A stretch of 64,000 bases of DNA from DATARH01 sp963778385 (GCA_963778385.1 CAVZUA010000058.1:1-64000), one strand, 5' to 3'; positions 38,532-48,138 are shown, counted from the stretch's first letter. Notes: generated from the sequence alone by a model not told the origin. A program made the numbers and translations.

Positions 38532-38981
38532 ATGCGGTCAATCCAAAAACTTTGGTTCGGCATTCTGCTGTTGGTCTTATCGGCAGCGGGCCCGGCGCGT
38601 GCCGAACCGCCGCATATCGCTCAAGTCAAAACCGTCAGGGGCGACGCTTTCATTGTTCGCGACGGCCAGCGCATGCCGGCCAAGCTGGGTGATCTTCTTT
38701 ACCAAAGCGATGTGATCACGACGGGTCCGGGTGGGGCTATCGGATTTACCTTTATCGACAACACCGTGTTCTCGGCGGGGCCGGATAGCGAAATCGCGGT
38801 GGCGCAATTCCGCTTCGACTCGAGCAACTTCAACGGCGAAATGCTCGCCGACATGCGCAAGGGCTCGCTGACCGTCGTCTCCGGCGACATCACGCACAGC
38901 TCTCCGGGCGCCATGAAGATTAAGACCCCGACCTCGATCCTGGGTGTGCGCGGCACGACGTTCGCCGTCAGGGTGTACTGA
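38532..38981 (+). CDS. Exported FecR-domain protein
   Basis: A signal peptide (MRSIQKLWFGILLLVLSAAG, cleavage near ARAEP) is followed by a single FecR domain of about 110 residues: VKTVRGDAFIVRDGQRMPAK, GDLLYQSDVITTGPGGAIGF, a FDSSNFNGEMLADMRKGSLT segment and the terminal IKTPTSILGVRGTTFAVRVY. There is no membrane helix and no cytoplasmic anti-sigma part, unlike true FecR. Such periplasmic forms are of unknown biochemistry and often sit beside OmpA and CHASE2 genes. A ribosome site (GGAAGGG) precedes the ATG. The OmpA lipoprotein gene follows 11 nt later, so both are one operon. Confidence 0.85.
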   Translation: MRSIQKLWFGILLLVLSAAGPARAEPPHIAQVKTVRGDAFIVRDGQRMPAKLGDLLYQSDVITTGPGGAIGFTFIDNTVFSAGPDSEIAVAQFRFDSSNFNGEMLADMRKGSLTVVSGDITHSSPGAMKIKTPTSILGVRGTTFAVRVY

Positions 38982-38992
38982 AAGCCGCACCG

Positions 38993-39586
38993 ATGCCGCG
39001 ATGGATGCTCCCCGGCACCGCTGCGCTGCTGATGGCGGCTGGCTGCGCCCAACAGGAATTGTTCGTGGTCTTGCCGAATGCGGACGGCCGGCCCGGTTCC
39101 GGCGCAATCAGCGTCAGCGACGGCAAGACCGCGATGACACTCGATCAGCCCTATGCCGCGGCTGAATTGCGGCAAGGGGCGAATGCGCCGGTCGAGGTCG
39201 GTTCCGGCGATGCCTATGCGATCTTCAATCAGGCCCTCGGCGTGCGACCCATCCTGCCTCACCGTTTCCGACTCTATTTCTTGCTCGGCAGCGACGAGCT
39301 AACACCCGAATCGGTCACGGCCTATAGCGGCGTTTTTGACGATGTGCATGCGAGGAAAGCCTATGAGGTCGAGGTGATCGGGCACACCGACACGCTCGGC
39401 GGCTTTGCCTACAATCAGGAGCTGTCGCTTGCACGGGCGGGGGCGATCCGCAACCGGCTCATCGCCGACGGCATCGCCGGCGGTGCCATTGCAACCGCCG
39501 GCCGTGGCGAGCTCGACCTACTCGTGCCGACCGGCGATCAGGTTGCCGAACCGAGAAACCGGGGGGTCGAGATCCTGGTGCGCTGA
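38993..39586 (+). CDS. OmpA-family lipoprotein, partner of the FecR gene
   Basis: The start MPRWMLPGTAALLMAAGC contains a lipobox (MAAGC), so the 197-residue protein is lipid-anchored. An N-terminal beta-rich part (LFVVLPNADGRPGSGAISVS) precedes an OmpA-like domain (residues about 90-197): FRLYFLLGSDELTPES, EVEVIGHTDTLGG (Asp contact), NQELSLARAGAIRNRLIADG and a closing PRNRGVEILVR (Arg contact). It probably links outer membrane and peptidoglycan or senses wall state. It is translated right after FecR and ends exactly where the convergent CHASE2-phosphatase gene ends (39586/39587). Confidence 0.85.
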   Translation: MPRWMLPGTAALLMAAGCAQQELFVVLPNADGRPGSGAISVSDGKTAMTLDQPYAAAELRQGANAPVEVGSGDAYAIFNQALGVRPILPHRFRLYFLLGSDELTPESVTAYSGVFDDVHARKAYEVEVIGHTDTLGGFAYNQELSLARAGAIRNRLIADGIAGGAIATAGRGELDLLVPTGDQVAEPRNRGVEILVR

Positions 39587-41707
39587 TTACGGCGAAACGA
39601 CGAGCCGGCGGACGCCGAGCAAGGCAATGTCGTCGACCTGCTCGGCAGCGCCGACAAACCGGATCAAATCCTCGAAAACGACGTCGATGACAGCGCGCGG
39701 CCCATCGGGTGATGAGGCAGCCAGGCATTCGGCGAGACGATGCCCCGTGTAGAGAACCCCCTCGGCGTTCTGCGCCTCCGTCACGCCATCGGTGTAGAGC
39801 AGCAGCGTTTCGCCCGGCTCCAACCGGTCGCGGCTTAGCGGGAATGGAAACTCGCCGACCGTACCGAGCGGAGGGCCCCCCTCCGTTGCCAGCCCGCGCG
39901 GCCGTCGACCCGCCGCGACTACCAGCGGCGCGTCATGCCCCGCGCTCGAATAGACGAGGTCGCCGGAGGCCAAATCAAGCAGGCCGGCAAACGCCGTCAC
40001 GAACATCATGTTGGTGCCTCCTTCCGCCATGTTATTGCTGGCATCGCCGATTTTAGCGTTGGCCTCTTCGAGCACATGGTTGGGCACGGCGCCGTGCCGG
40101 ACCGCCGCATCGCGGATCACTTCCTTGGTCATCGCCATGAACAGGGCAGCCGGAATGCCTTTGCCCGAAACGTCGCCGATCATGAAAAAGAGATGGCTTG
40201 GGTCGATCAGCTGAAAGTCGAACAGATCGCCGCCGACGTCGCGCGCCGGCTCGATCCGGGCGTAGAGATCGATGTCGCGGCGGTCGGGAAAGGCCGGGAA
40301 GCGCAGCGGCAAAATCCCCATCTGGATCGCGCGAGCGGCCGCGAGCTCCCCTTCAATACGGGCCTCTGCTTGGCGTTGACGCTCCAATTCAGCGGCGATC
40401 CGCCGCCTCTCCCGCTGCTCCGCGATAAGGCTGCCCCCGAGCATGATGCCGAACTCGGCAAGTGTTACTTCGGTTGCGTAGAAGCTGTCCAAGAGCCAGC
40501 CAGCGAACCGAAACAGACCGATCTCGGTGCCGACGAGCGCGAGCACGAGGCCCGCGGCGCCGGCGCTCGCGATGAACGGCCGCTTGTAGCGCAGTACCCC
40601 GATCATCACAAGTCCGGACGCCAGGATCAGGGCGGTCTCGATCCACAGCACTCCAGGGGCGCGATATAAAAGGGTGCCGGCGAGGATCGACTCGATCAGT
40701 TCGGCGTGGACATCGGCCCCTTGCATCAAACCAAGAGGCGTCTGCTTCTGATCAATCAGCCCGAGACCGGTGACCGCGAGTATCACGCTTCGCCCTTGCA
40801 GCCGGGTTGCGTCGAAATCGGGTTTGAACAGCTCGACGGCCGACACATCACGATCGATCGCCGGCGCGAAGTGCAAATAGGCTTTTCCGCTATTATCGGT
40901 CGGGATCGAGAGGGGGCCGAGTTCCAAGCCGGCTATGCCGTCACGGCCGGTCACCACCGCGATGGCCGGTACACGAGCGGCGACGCGAAGCATTTCGAGA
41001 CCCAGGTTCGGGACGAGATTTCCACCGACCAGCGACACAAGCGGGACGCTACGAACCGTGCCGTCGTCATCGATCTCGACGCCGAGCGAGGCTTCACTGC
41101 GGGCTGCCGACACGATCTGGGGCAGGCTGCGGATCATCGATCGGTAGGGGCTGAGAAAGGGATCGGGGGCACCGCCCTTTTGTAAGATCGGAGCCGCCCT
41201 GTACGGGCTGGATGGGGCGGGAACATTCGTGCCAGCGGCCTCATCGGTGGGCGCCATGCCAAGAACCGTCGGCACGCCGGCGATCTTCTGGGCGAGTATC
41301 TCGTCGCTCGAAGGTAGTTCGGATAAGGCTGCGATCACCGAGGCGGGGAGGTTGGGCACCGACTTGGGAATTTGCGGCGCCGACAGACGATCGGGCTCGG
41401 TGAAGAGGATGTCGATCCCCAGCACCAGCGGCTTACATGCGGCAATGCGCTCGACGAGTTTGGCAACCAGAACTCGCGGCCAGGGCCATTGCCCGAATTG
41501 CCGGAGGCTTGCCTCGTCGATATCGACGATGACCACTTGCGGCTGGTCCGCCGCGCGCGGCCATATTCGCTGCATCGCGTCGAAACCGCGGTTCCGCTGT
41601 TCGCGCAGCAGATACGGGTCTGTCGCATAGGCCAATGCCGCGACCGCCAGCATCAGAAGCGCGACCGCGCGCCCCGGTGTTCGCAACCACGCAAGAACGC
41701 CCCGCAC
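39587..41707 (-). CDS. CHASE2-domain SpoIIE/RsbU-type serine phosphatase
   Basis: The 706-residue protein has a membrane helix (AVALLMLAVAALAYATD, about 14-30), a large extracytoplasmic CHASE2 domain (about 35-335: VVIVDIDEASLRQFGQWPWP, PLVLGIDILFTEPDR, GRSVILAVTGLGLIDQKQTP, GADVHAELIESILAGTLLYR), three helices (about 345-440), a coiled coil and a cytoplasmic PP2C/SpoIIE domain (about 480-700). The phosphatase metal ligands lie in ARDVGGDLFDF, GDVSGKGIPAALFM, LYTDGVTEAQN and VDDIALLG. Such enzymes dephosphorylate a STAS antagonist in response to an outside signal. The STAS-MBL gene lies 8 nt upstream in the same operon, which makes it the probable substrate. Initiation codon GTG. Confidence 0.9.
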   Translation of the reverse strand: MRGVLAWLRTPGRAVALLMLAVAALAYATDPYLLREQRNRGFDAMQRIWPRAADQPQVVIVDIDEASLRQFGQWPWPRVLVAKLVERIAACKPLVLGIDILFTEPDRLSAPQIPKSVPNLPASVIAALSELPSSDEILAQKIAGVPTVLGMAPTDEAAGTNVPAPSSPYRAAPILQKGGAPDPFLSPYRSMIRSLPQIVSAARSEASLGVEIDDDGTVRSVPLVSLVGGNLVPNLGLEMLRVAARVPAIAVVTGRDGIAGLELGPLSIPTDNSGKAYLHFAPAIDRDVSAVELFKPDFDATRLQGRSVILAVTGLGLIDQKQTPLGLMQGADVHAELIESILAGTLLYRAPGVLWIETALILASGLVMIGVLRYKRPFIASAGAAGLVLALVGTEIGLFRFAGWLLDSFYATEVTLAEFGIMLGGSLIAEQRERRRIAAELERQRQAEARIEGELAAARAIQMGILPLRFPAFPDRRDIDLYARIEPARDVGGDLFDFQLIDPSHLFFMIGDVSGKGIPAALFMAMTKEVIRDAAVRHGAVPNHVLEEANAKIGDASNNMAEGGTNMMFVTAFAGLLDLASGDLVYSSAGHDAPLVVAAGRRPRGLATEGGPPLGTVGEFPFPLSRDRLEPGETLLLYTDGVTEAQNAEGVLYTGHRLAECLAASSPDGPRAVIDVVFEDLIRFVGAAEQVDDIALLGVRRLVVSP

Positions 41708-41715
41708 GCTCGGGC

Positions 41716-43041
41716 TCAGATCGTCAATTCCAGCCCGTCGAACGCCGACGTGACCTCGACCTTGTGGCCGTCTCGACTGAGTTCCTCGAGACGGATCGTT
41801 TCGGCGAGCACCCGCTCGATCGCGCCGTCGTCGAACGCGGGCTCATGGTGGAAGAGCACTAGGTGCTTGACCCGCGCCAGCTGCGCCAGTTCCATCGCCA
41901 CCATGTTGCTCGAATGCCCCCAATCCTCCTTCACCGATACCGCGTCCGCGAGCGAATACATCGCGTCGAAGATCAGAATATCGGCGTCGCGGTAAAACTC
42001 GACAAAGGGATAGGAGGGGCCGATCGCGTCGGTTTTGTGCTCGCCGTCGGTAGAGTAGACCACCGACTTGCGATCACGAGAAAAACGGTAACCGTAGGAA
42101 TCGCCGCTGTGGGGCTGCCTTATCGGTAGAACCGAAAGGCCCGCCACCTGGGTCTCGACCCCTGGTTCGAGTTGGATGAACTCGATGTTCGCGCCCAGTG
42201 CGCCGAAGTCGACTGGAAAGTATGGGGCCGATTGCTGAAGCCGCAGAGCGTGTTCAAGGATGCGGTGACAACCATGAATGCGGATCGTGTTTCCCGGGAT
42301 GTAGGCCGGCGGAAAAAACGGAAACCCCATGATGTGATCCCAGTGCAGGTGCGACATGAACACGTTGAAGACGGCCTTGCGGCCGGGTCCGTGCTGGGCC
42401 AACAGATGATTTCCGAATTCCCGCACGCCGCTACCGAGATCGCAAAGCACATATTCGTCGCCGCCCGGCACGATCTCCACGCAAGAGGTATTGCCTCCGA
42501 ACGTGCCGCGCACGGAAAACGGCAGTTCGCGATCGATAAAAGCGTCGATCAACTCCGCCGTGGGCAAGCCGTACACGTGCGCCGCGAGTAGTGCCTCACG
42601 GATCTTCGCCCGGACCGCGCCTTGCCCAACTGGGGTCGGCAACGAACCCCGGGTGCCCCAAAAGTGGACGCGGATGGGAGCTGCCCCCTGGGGAGCCGGT
42701 TGCAACTCGGCAGCCCATGCCGTCGCCGCCGCCGCCAACGAACCGAAAACGGGAATGACGTGATGAAAGCGCGCGATTGCGAACAGTTCGCGCACGACGT
42801 TGCTGAGCGCGACGGCGGCTAAGCGGCGATCCTTTGGCATCCGCCTCGCCGCCGTCATCAACGCCCGAAAACCAGCGCTGGAAATATACTCAACCTGAGC
42901 GAAATCGATGATGAGATGACCCCCGCCGTTGGCAGCGGCAGCGAGGAGCGCCGTTTGAAAGGCTTCGCTTGTCTGGGTATCGACGCGTCCGATAGCGTGC
43001 AAAACAAGATGGTCGCCTAGGCGTGACTGCCTGACCTCCAC
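41716..43041 (-). CDS. STAS domain fused to a metallo-beta-lactamase-fold hydrolase
   Basis: The start is the GTG at 43041, preceded by AGGAG with 8-nt spacing; a longer ATG frame reaches 43149 but adds residues without family resemblance. Residues 1-105 are an anti-sigma-antagonist STAS domain (VDTQTSEAFQTALLAAAANG, LIIDFAQVEYISSAGFRALM, phospho-acceptor Ser 54/55 at the usual D/S-S-x-G position). Residues about 122-441 are a metallo-beta-lactamase fold: VHFWGTRGSLPTP, GGNTSCVEI, SHLHWDHIMGFPFF (metal motif HxHxDH, residues 231-236), YSTDGEH, LIFDAMYS and GHSSNM. Such MBL proteins are often phosphodiesterases. The fusion suggests that Ser phosphorylation controls hydrolase activity. It sits in an operon with the CHASE2-phosphatase. 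Confidence 0.85.
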   Translation of the reverse strand: MEVRQSRLGDHLVLHAIGRVDTQTSEAFQTALLAAAANGGGHLIIDFAQVEYISSAGFRALMTAARRMPKDRRLAAVALSNVVRELFAIARFHHVIPVFGSLAAAATAWAAELQPAPQGAAPIRVHFWGTRGSLPTPVGQGAVRAKIREALLAAHVYGLPTAELIDAFIDRELPFSVRGTFGGNTSCVEIVPGGDEYVLCDLGSGVREFGNHLLAQHGPGRKAVFNVFMSHLHWDHIMGFPFFPPAYIPGNTIRIHGCHRILEHALRLQQSAPYFPVDFGALGANIEFIQLEPGVETQVAGLSVLPIRQPHSGDSYGYRFSRDRKSVVYSTDGEHKTDAIGPSYPFVEFYRDADILIFDAMYSLADAVSVKEDWGHSSNMVAMELAQLARVKHLVLFHHEPAFDDGAIERVLAETIRLEELSRDGHKVEVTSAFDGLELTI

Positions 43042-43476
43042 GACCGTTTCTCCTCGGAAACCGAGGCCGAAGTATGTTTGAGGCTCGTGTACCGCGCAAG
43101 CTGCCTCCCGCCCCCTGCTCCAGCGACGAGCGCGGGTGAAGACATCCACCTCTAGTGCGAAGGTCGCCCATCGGGCAACTGCCGTCGAACGTCCCTCAAC
43201 AGGGGAGTTGATCCCTTGGCACTTGATACGGCCATTCGCTACTTGCCTACTCGCGCTCGCACGCGGTCGGTCGTCGATCTCCCTCGGCGATGCGTGCGCG
43301 CGGGAACGTCAACGCAGGCCCGCAACCATCTGGTTCTTGGTTCTTCCGGCCGAGTCTCAGCCCCCTCTTCGCTCCAGCCCAGAACCGCAGTGAAAAGGTT
43401 GAATTATCATCCCTCCCCCGGCAGCAAAATCGCCTGAGCGGCGGGGCGGATCCCCCGGGCCGGGTCCTCCCGACCC
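43042..43476. other. Non-coding space between the STAS-MBL operon and the IS1380
   Basis: No gene recognised. It should contain the promoter of the STAS-MBL/phosphatase operon. Confidence 0.4.
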
Positions 43477-43481
43477 CTTGC

Positions 43482-45131
43482 CCTAGCCCGGATCTCTCAC
43501 CGGGCGGCTGCTGATGTTGGATTTTTGGGCGTAGCGGGTTTGGTTGTCGGGTTTGGTGGCCGCGAGCTGATATTTTGCGCCCGTCGAGGCGCGGTTGAGC
43601 GGTCGCGCGCTGTGCGACGATGCGGGGGTTATGGGGCCCGCGTTTTCTGGTTCGTCAGTCGACGGCGGCGAGCCGTAGGTGGGCCAATCGGAACTCGTTT
43701 TGCCACGGGCAGCCCGATGCCATGGCGAGGTGAATACGCCGGACGCTGATCCGCACCAGGGCGCCGATCTTGAACAGCGCCAGACGGATGGTGCCGCAGG
43801 TGGCGGCGGCGAATTGGGTGTGGGCCAGGCCGATGCGGCGCAAGGCGCAGATCAGGACATAGGCCATCGAGGCGAACCATAGGCGCAGCTGGTTGGCGCG
43901 CATGGTGTGGCTGGAGGTCCTGTCGGCGAAGAGATCGAGTTGGCACTCCTTGATGCGGTTCTCCATCTCGCCCCGAGCGCAATAGACCCTCTCGTAGAGA
44001 TAGCGCGCCTCGGCCGCTTTCGGCTTGAGGCTGGTGACGATGAAGCGCGGGTTGGGTTCGCCCCTTGTGCATTCCGCCTTGCCGATGACCCGGCGCCGGC
44101 GGCTCCAGCTGTCGAGCGTGGTCCACATGAAATCGCGGAAGCGGCGCGCCGGCCGGCCGGTGGTCCGGCTTTCCGCGGCCGCCTCCGCCAGTTCGCCGGC
44201 GATCTCGGCCTCTAGGCGCGCATTGCGGGCCAGGCCGAACAGGTAATCGACCCTGTTCGCTTCGCACCACGCCATCAGCGCCTCACGGCAGAAGCCGGAA
44301 TCCGCCCTCAACAGGATGCGCACGCGCGGCCAGCGTGCCCGCACTTGGGCAACGATCCGCGCCACTTCATCGACCGACCCGGCCGCGCCGTCGATGTCGG
44401 AACGGCGCAGCTTGGCCGCCAACAGGTGGCGGCCGCAGAAAATGTAAAGCGGCAGGTAGCAGTAGCAATCGTAATAGCCGTGGAAGAACCTTCCCTCCTG
44501 GTACCCATGGACCGGGTCGTCGGTAGCGTCGAGATCGAGAATGATCTGCTTGGGCGCCGTCCGGTGCGCTTCCACGAAGATATCCACCAACAGCCGCTCG
44601 ATCGCCGCCGGGTCATGGGCGATCTTGTGATAGCGCGTCGGCCGCGGCCGGCTCAGTTCCAGCCGGTTCAGCGTGCTCTTTCCCGCCAGCGGCGCGCAGT
44701 CCGAGCGCCGCGCCGTCAGCTTGCCGGCGAGCACCGCCATCACCGGGTCGTGGCGCAGGTGGTCGTGGTCGATCACGTCCTCGTAGCCCAGAGCGATCCC
44801 GAACACCCGCTGCCCGACCAGCGTCGCCACTTCATGCTCGATCAGCCCCGGCGCGCGGGCATCGGCAAAGCAGGACGCAAACCGATCCACCAGCCTGATC
44901 GCCCGGTCGCTCGCGCCCAACAGCAGCGCGCCGGCATCCGAGGTGATCGCCCCGCCAGCAAAATCGGCCGCCACCCGACGCCCTTCCACCGGTGTAAAAA
45001 GCATCGTCGTCGGGCTACACTCTGTCGGCATCGGGGATCTCCTCTGCAACCGGATAAGACTTTGTCGCAGAAGCAATTATCCCTCGTTCAGAGCCCCGAT
45101 GCACCTAACCCGGTGAGATATCCGGGCTAGC
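43482..45131 (-). mobile_element. IS1380-family insertion sequence, 1650 bp
   Basis: Inverted repeats of about 22 bp (left 43483-43504 CTAGCCCGGATCTCTCACCG..., right 45109-45130) differ at one position. A 5-bp direct repeat CTTGC flanks them (43477-43481 and 45132-45136), consistent with a target duplication. One transposase fills the element. Confidence 0.85.
43655..45031 (-). CDS. IS1380-family transposase
   Basis: The 458 residues start MPTECSPTTMLFTPVEGRRV. The N-terminal part has ADFAGGAITSDAGALLLGAS and GQRVFGIALGYEDVIDHDHL, both IS1380 hallmarks; catalytic residues fall in IILDLDATDDPVHGYQEG, LRADSGFCREALMAWCEANR and ENRIKECQLDLFADRTSSHT (Glu). The frame is intact. The element lies between the STAS-MBL operon and the Slam/FecR operon without breaking either. 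Confidence 0.9.
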   Translation of the reverse strand: MPTECSPTTMLFTPVEGRRVAADFAGGAITSDAGALLLGASDRAIRLVDRFASCFADARAPGLIEHEVATLVGQRVFGIALGYEDVIDHDHLRHDPVMAVLAGKLTARRSDCAPLAGKSTLNRLELSRPRPTRYHKIAHDPAAIERLLVDIFVEAHRTAPKQIILDLDATDDPVHGYQEGRFFHGYYDCYCYLPLYIFCGRHLLAAKLRRSDIDGAAGSVDEVARIVAQVRARWPRVRILLRADSGFCREALMAWCEANRVDYLFGLARNARLEAEIAGELAEAAAESRTTGRPARRFRDFMWTTLDSWSRRRRVIGKAECTRGEPNPRFIVTSLKPKAAEARYLYERVYCARGEMENRIKECQLDLFADRTSSHTMRANQLRLWFASMAYVLICALRRIGLAHTQFAAATCGTIRLALFKIGALVRISVRRIHLAMASGCPWQNEFRLAHLRLAAVD

Positions 45132-45333
45132 CTTGCTGATGCGTGCCGCCGGCACTCGGCCCGGCCCCCTCCGACCGTTGCTGACGTTCCCGTCCACATG
45201 TTGACGCTCACAGCGTGGCAGCGCCTCTGCGCCCGTGACCCGACGCGCGGTGTATGACGCGGTGGAAAGCTTGCCGCAGCTAAGCTTTGAGCGCGTCGAG
45301 GATCTACAGGCTTTGCAAAGCCTCAGGTCGCTA

Positions 45334-48138
45334 CTAGCGGATCGGCCCGGTCAGCTTGCCGGCGAAGATGCCCGAGGCAATGTAGCTCGGTCCGCTCGTC
45401 GCCTGCAGGGCAAAACTGCCGCCGGTTTCGGCTGCTCCGGGCCCATAGAAAGAACCCGACACGACCCCCTGTCTATTATTGCCCCCATTGACGATACTCC
45501 CGCTATAAATTCCTCCCGAGCCGAACACGGTGCCGCTGAAATTGTGACCGTCGAAATTGTTGATCGCGACGGTGCCGGTGTTGCTCCCGAAATTGTAGGT
45601 ATTATTGAAGCCACCAGCCGCCATGTAGCTCGCGCCGGCATTAACGACGGAACCGATCGCCGCGCCGCTATAAGTGCCGCTGCCAACCGTTGGTAGTGTC
45701 ACGGTCGGTATGCCGGCCACCCAAGTATTGATGCCGCCGCGATCGAACCTGGTGATGTTGCCCGTTCCGTTGACCTGGTCGAGCTCCCCGGTCCAATAGC
45801 CCCATTGCAGAAACTGGCATTGGCAGAAACTGACCCCGGCGGGCAGCAGGCTGTTGGCGGCGGCTGCAACGGCGCTCGAGGTCACCATCGCGAGCCGTGT
45901 GCCGGGCTGGCCGGGCGCCTCGAACGGCAGGTTATTACCGTTGATTTGCGACGCGACGGTTGCGCTCTCGGTCGCGGCAAAGGTGTTGTCGTCGACAAAG
46001 GCACTGCGATTGCCATCGGCGGTCGCCGTCGGCCCGCCAAAAGCCAAAGTCGCACTGTTGATGCCGCTCGTGCCCGGAGTGAGCAGGTCCCCGCCACCGA
46101 ATACCGCGAATAAGCGATTATTGACCGCGTTGGTGACGATGGCGTTCGCGCCGGTGAGGGCGTAAGGGCTTGTGGTGTTGGGATACATGATCCCACCAAA
46201 AAAGCCTGAAAGAGATTGCGTCGTGCGGCTGCTGCCGATCCCGGAGGGCAAGCTGGTCGAGGTGACAGGCTGGTTGAATGCGTAGTTGGTCGGGGATGAG
46301 CCGAATGATGTCGACGCCGCCAACTGCTGGACGGGGTTGCCGCTACTGAACTGGTTCTGATCGAGGACAAACCCATCGAGCGAATTGCCGCCGAACAACG
46401 CGTTGCCGTTCGCATCGGGCACTGTGGCCATCCCCGAGTTTAATCTCGTCGGAGCGCCGCCCGTCGAGAAACTCCCACGCATGACCCCGGAGGCGTAGAC
46501 GCTACCGGCATTCGCCGTGGCGAATACCCCGGTGCTGATCGCCAGCGCAGAGGTTTGCGTTGCTCCCTGGCCGTTGATCGCCAGGCTCGCCTGCATAAAG
46601 CGCGGCGAGGTGATGTTGGGGTTGGTGTTGGCGTTGAACGCTCCGAACTGTTCGTTGGCCGGAGCGACGACGTACAGCGGCGACACGACCGCGTTCGGCT
46701 GCGTCCCACCCGCGAAGCTTGGCAAGAACGGTATCGTCTGGGACTGCGGGCCGTTGGCCAGCGCGAAGTCCGGCTGAACGTTGAACGCCAGAATGCGAGG
46801 CGCCGAGGTCGGCGCGTAAAAGCTCTGCGACACGGGCGTGCCGCCCATCACGAAAACCAGCTGTCCGCTGTTTTGCCCAGTCAGGTTGCCGTAGAAGAAA
46901 TTGCCATCAGCGGACATGGCCACCGGCCCGTTCGATGGGCCATTGGCGGCCGACGCCGTCCCGGTGGCGGCGGTTGTCGTGCCGGCGGTCAGCGGCGACA
47001 GCGTAAGAACCGAGCCAATGTTCGGGGCACTACCGGTCGCCGTACCATTTTGCAGATTAGATCCAGGCGGATAGGTGATCGTTCCGGTGTAGGGAATACG
47101 TCCCGTGGCCGACTGATCGGTGAAGCCGAGCGCCGAGCCCGCCGGCGCGACCTTGATCAACCCTGCGATCTGTACCGCCACCGGTTGTGGGCCAGGGGTC
47201 GGAGTTGGTGCCGGCGGTGTGGGGGGAGTTGGGGGTGTGGGGGGAGTTGGGGGTGTGGGGGGTGGCGGATTAGCGACAAACGGCTGGCTTTGGCTAGACG
47301 TCGTCTGGATCTGATTTTGCGGCACCTGCGGCGGGGCGACGGTCGGTACCGGCGGCGCGGTGGTGAACGCCGCGCTGGCGGCGGTCGCTTGCTGGACGCT
47401 CGTCACAAGATTGTTTGAGATCGTATTGGGCACCGGACTGTTGGCGACGGTGGCGTCGGTCGGGACCGTGCGGGCCCCGCCGCTACCGCCAGCGCGGCCG
47501 TCAAGCTGGGCGAAGATCGCCGCTACTGCTCCGGGTGGTGCTGGGTGGGGTGCGCCGGGGCAGCCGCCGCTGATATCGACCGCAAAACCGGGCCGGTATA
47601 AATCCTGCGTGCAGCCGCTCTGCCCACTGACACTGACCGCCTTGCCATAGATAAAGATGATCTCCGTCTTGCCGCCTTTCTGGACGTCGGCGACAAAGAC
47701 GCCGCCGCGCACGCCGAGCGTCACCGTAGCCAGGTGCACGATGACCGCGTCGTCCAGTTTGCTGAGTTTGCCGCCGACAAAGCGCACCGCGCCGCGCGAC
47801 ACGTTCATCACTAGCTTACCACTGTTGGCATGCGTGTCGTAGACAAAGTCGTCTATCGACAGATCAGCATTGGGCCCAATGCTCATCGACGAGCCGTCGA
47901 GGAACAGGATCTGCGCCTGCCCCTTGGCGTCGGTGGTAACGTGCTCGTTGTGGACGACCTCCTGGCCAATCACGAGCTTACGCGTCGTCCCGCTTGGCGG
48001 AGTACCGGCGGCATCGAGATTGACGGCGGCGTTGACGCCGACCTTCTGCTGCGCTGCAGCCGGCTGCACGCAAGGCGCGGCGGCTAACGCCAGGAGGGCC
48101 GACGCGACGTAAAGCAGCGACAGAGCGTTGATACGCAT
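45334..48138 (-). CDS. Large exported FecR-domain protein with TbpB-like C-terminal barrel
   Basis: The ATG at 48138 (MRINALSLLYVASALLALAA) has GGAG 8 nt upstream. The signal peptide ends near AAAQQ; the Cys before it does not make a valid lipobox, so a soluble exported protein is expected. Residues about 45-150 are a FecR domain (EVVHNEHVTTDAKGQAQILF, SGKLVMNVSRGAVRFVGGKL, VHLATVTLGVRGGVFVADVQ). A Pro/Thr linker (PPPTPPTPPTPP) follows. The C-terminal 600 residues are Gly/Ser/Asn/Thr-rich beta structure, closing with GHNFSGTVFGSGGIYSG and GVVSGSFYGPGAAETGGSFA, a pattern of transferrin-binding-protein-B C-lobe barrels. The Slam-like gene ends 9 nt upstream, so this is its likely cargo. 934 residues. 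Confidence 0.75.
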   Translation of the reverse strand: MRINALSLLYVASALLALAAAPCVQPAAAQQKVGVNAAVNLDAAGTPPSGTTRKLVIGQEVVHNEHVTTDAKGQAQILFLDGSSMSIGPNADLSIDDFVYDTHANSGKLVMNVSRGAVRFVGGKLSKLDDAVIVHLATVTLGVRGGVFVADVQKGGKTEIIFIYGKAVSVSGQSGCTQDLYRPGFAVDISGGCPGAPHPAPPGAVAAIFAQLDGRAGGSGGARTVPTDATVANSPVPNTISNNLVTSVQQATAASAAFTTAPPVPTVAPPQVPQNQIQTTSSQSQPFVANPPPPTPPTPPTPPTPPTPPAPTPTPGPQPVAVQIAGLIKVAPAGSALGFTDQSATGRIPYTGTITYPPGSNLQNGTATGSAPNIGSVLTLSPLTAGTTTAATGTASAANGPSNGPVAMSADGNFFYGNLTGQNSGQLVFVMGGTPVSQSFYAPTSAPRILAFNVQPDFALANGPQSQTIPFLPSFAGGTQPNAVVSPLYVVAPANEQFGAFNANTNPNITSPRFMQASLAINGQGATQTSALAISTGVFATANAGSVYASGVMRGSFSTGGAPTRLNSGMATVPDANGNALFGGNSLDGFVLDQNQFSSGNPVQQLAASTSFGSSPTNYAFNQPVTSTSLPSGIGSSRTTQSLSGFFGGIMYPNTTSPYALTGANAIVTNAVNNRLFAVFGGGDLLTPGTSGINSATLAFGGPTATADGNRSAFVDDNTFAATESATVASQINGNNLPFEAPGQPGTRLAMVTSSAVAAAANSLLPAGVSFCQCQFLQWGYWTGELDQVNGTGNITRFDRGGINTWVAGIPTVTLPTVGSGTYSGAAIGSVVNAGASYMAAGGFNNTYNFGSNTGTVAINNFDGHNFSGTVFGSGGIYSGSIVNGGNNRQGVVSGSFYGPGAAETGGSFALQATSGPSYIASGIFAGKLTGPIR

